From Actinomadura graeca (GTDB lineage Bacteria > Actinomycetota > Actinomycetes > Streptosporangiales > Streptosporangiaceae): DNA of 64,000 nt. Shown here piece after piece: positions 63,176 through 64,000 of the stretch. Under the pieces are notes generated by a model. That model had not been told where the DNA came from. It saw nothing but the letters and a program-made list of their open reading frames with translations, and did no database searches. The stretch is from positions 7,316,001 to 7,380,000 of the forward strand of contig NZ_CP059572.1 in assembly GCF_019175365.1 (NCBI RefSeq), read 5' to 3'. The first letter of the stretch is position 1, and every line of letters begins with the position of its first letter. The translations under genes were made by a program, and so were the position numbers.

Positions 63176-63274
63176 GTCATCACCGGGGATCGCACTCGCC
63201 GCCGCCCGCCGCTCTGGCGGGGACCGGGGGCGCAATCACTGTCCCGCCGACCGCCAGCCGGATGGAGAATATTC

Positions 63275-64000
63275 ATGGCACGCCGTTCCGATGTGCTGGA
63301 CACGATCGTCAACCTCGCCAAGCGCCGGGGCCTGGTCTACCCGTCGAGCGAGATCTACGGCGGGCTCCGCGCCTCCTGGGACTACGGCCCGCTCGGAGTC
63401 GAGCTGAAGAACAACGTGAAGCGCCAGTGGTGGAAGTCCATGGTGCAGGGCCGCGACGACGTGGTCGGCCTCGACTCGTGCGTGATCCTCGCGCGGGAGG
63501 TCTGGGAGGCCAGCGGCCACGTCCAGGCGTTCGTCGACCCCCTGACCGAATGCCAGTCGTGTCACAAGCGCTTCCGGGCCGACCACCTGGAGGAGGCGTA
63601 CGAGGAGAAGCACGGCCGCCCGCCGGCGAACGGCCTCGCCGACATCTCCTGCCCCAACTGCGGTGTCAAGGGCTCCTTCACCGAGCCGAAGATGTTCAAC
63701 GGCCTGCTCAAGACCTACCTCGGCCCCGTCGAGGACGAGTCGGGCCTGGCCTACCTGCGCCCCGAGACGGCACAGGGCATCTTCATCAACTACCTGAACG
63801 TCCAGCAGTCCGCGCGCCGCAAGGTGCCGTTCGGCATCGGGCAGATCGGCAAGTCGTTCCGCAACGAGATCACGCCCGGCAACTTCATCTTCCGGACCCG
63901 CGAGTTCGAGCAGATGGAGATGGAGTTCTTCGTCAAGCCCGGCAGTGACGAGGAATGGCACCAGTACTGGATCGACGAGCGCCTCCAGTGGTACGTCGAC
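63275..64000 (+). CDS. glyS: Glycine--tRNA ligase, 5' part
   Basis: Alpha2-type glycyl-tRNA synthetase, first 242 codons; the gene runs off the right edge. It begins [20 protein letters not shown] (20 residues) and has [20 protein letters not shown] (20 residues). A zinc pair CQSCHK ... CPNC follows, then [20 protein letters not shown] (20 residues) and [20 protein letters not shown] (20 residues), the class II motif 2 region. GGAG lies 12 nt before the ATG. It closes the conserved recO-uppS-zur-glyS order. Confidence 0.97.
   Translation, partial: MARRSDVLDTIVNLAKRRGLVYPSSEIYGGLRASWDYGPLGVELKNNVKRQWWKSMVQGRDDVVGLDSCVILAREVWEASGHVQAFVDPLTECQSCHKRFRADHLEEAYEEKHGRPPANGLADISCPNCGVKGSFTEPKMFNGLLKTYLGPVEDESGLAYLRPETAQGIFINYLNVQQSARRKVPFGIGQIGKSFRNEITPGNFIFRTREFEQMEMEFFVKPGSDEEWHQYWIDERLQWYVD

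Noticed and set aside
63087..63274. A T-box riboswitch before glyS.
   Set aside because: Two hairpins are present, but I find no T-box sequence or specifier-loop arrangement.

Overview
The window is a 64 kb piece of a very GC-rich actinomycete chromosome. It has strong GC bias at third codon positions, many GTG starts, ATGA/TGATG overlaps, candidate leaderless promoters, a CIRCE/HrcA operon, a Zur-controlled zinc operon and an actinobacterial type leuA. The order comEA-comEC, holA, rpsT, lepA, hemW, DUF3097, hrcA-dnaJ-rsmE, HIT, phoH-ybeY-CNNM, deaminase-like, era, leuA, recO-uppS, zur, glyS is the conserved block known from Streptomyces and relatives. Sequence style suggests a Streptosporangiales/Actinomadura-like genus, but that is an inference. 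I see no prophage, IS element, CRISPR array, tRNA or rRNA.

Layout. 1-2.5 kb: end of a peptide/nickel type ABC importer (ATPase plus binding lipoprotein). 3.6-9.3 kb, minus strand: aceB-glcD-glcE-glcF, a glycolate-to-malate module. 9.6-14.8 kb: hflX, hutI and a lipase/TIG protein. 15-18 kb: comEA-comEC. 18-22.5 kb: small accessory genes (YnfA, a MerR-linked pair, LysR/HAD, KptA) around holA. 22.5-25 kb: rpsT and lepA. 25-30 kb: accessory genes (Uma2-like, DUF4870, secreted unknown, a divergent unknown/YezG-like pair). 30-41.9 kb: hemW through CNNM, including the heat-shock operon and a SigE-type sigma/anti-sigma pair. 42-48.3 kb: a deaminase-like gene, an MMPL transporter and a giant BTAD regulator. 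48.3-56.6 kb: era, a zinc-ribbon/TerB gene, DDAH, leuA with attenuator, an emfourin/M4 protease pair and recO-uppS. 57-60.5 kb: OsmC and the zur-znuB-znuC-znuA operon. 60.5-64 kb: a DUF6703 protein, a monooxygenase, a DUF1906 protein and the start of glyS.

The most unusual content is non-coding. (1) A roughly 140-nt structured repeat occurs three times (41851-41990, 42004-42145, 56622-56764), with a fourth partial inverted copy at 56921-56970. Two stems keep pairing through compensatory base changes. Each copy or tandem pair lies at the 3' end of a gene, in that gene's orientation, and in one copy the stop codon is the hairpin loop. (2) Independently, short 13-35 bp tandem duplications have grown across or next to stop codons of several genes (glcE/glcF, lepA, the 28.6 kb gene, the anti-sigma-like gene, ybeY/CNNM, dnaJ). 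(3) leuA has a complete leucine attenuator: a 15-residue leader with four consecutive Leu codons and two mutually exclusive hairpins. (4) A perfect 12-bp inverted repeat spans the start codon of the BTAD regulator.
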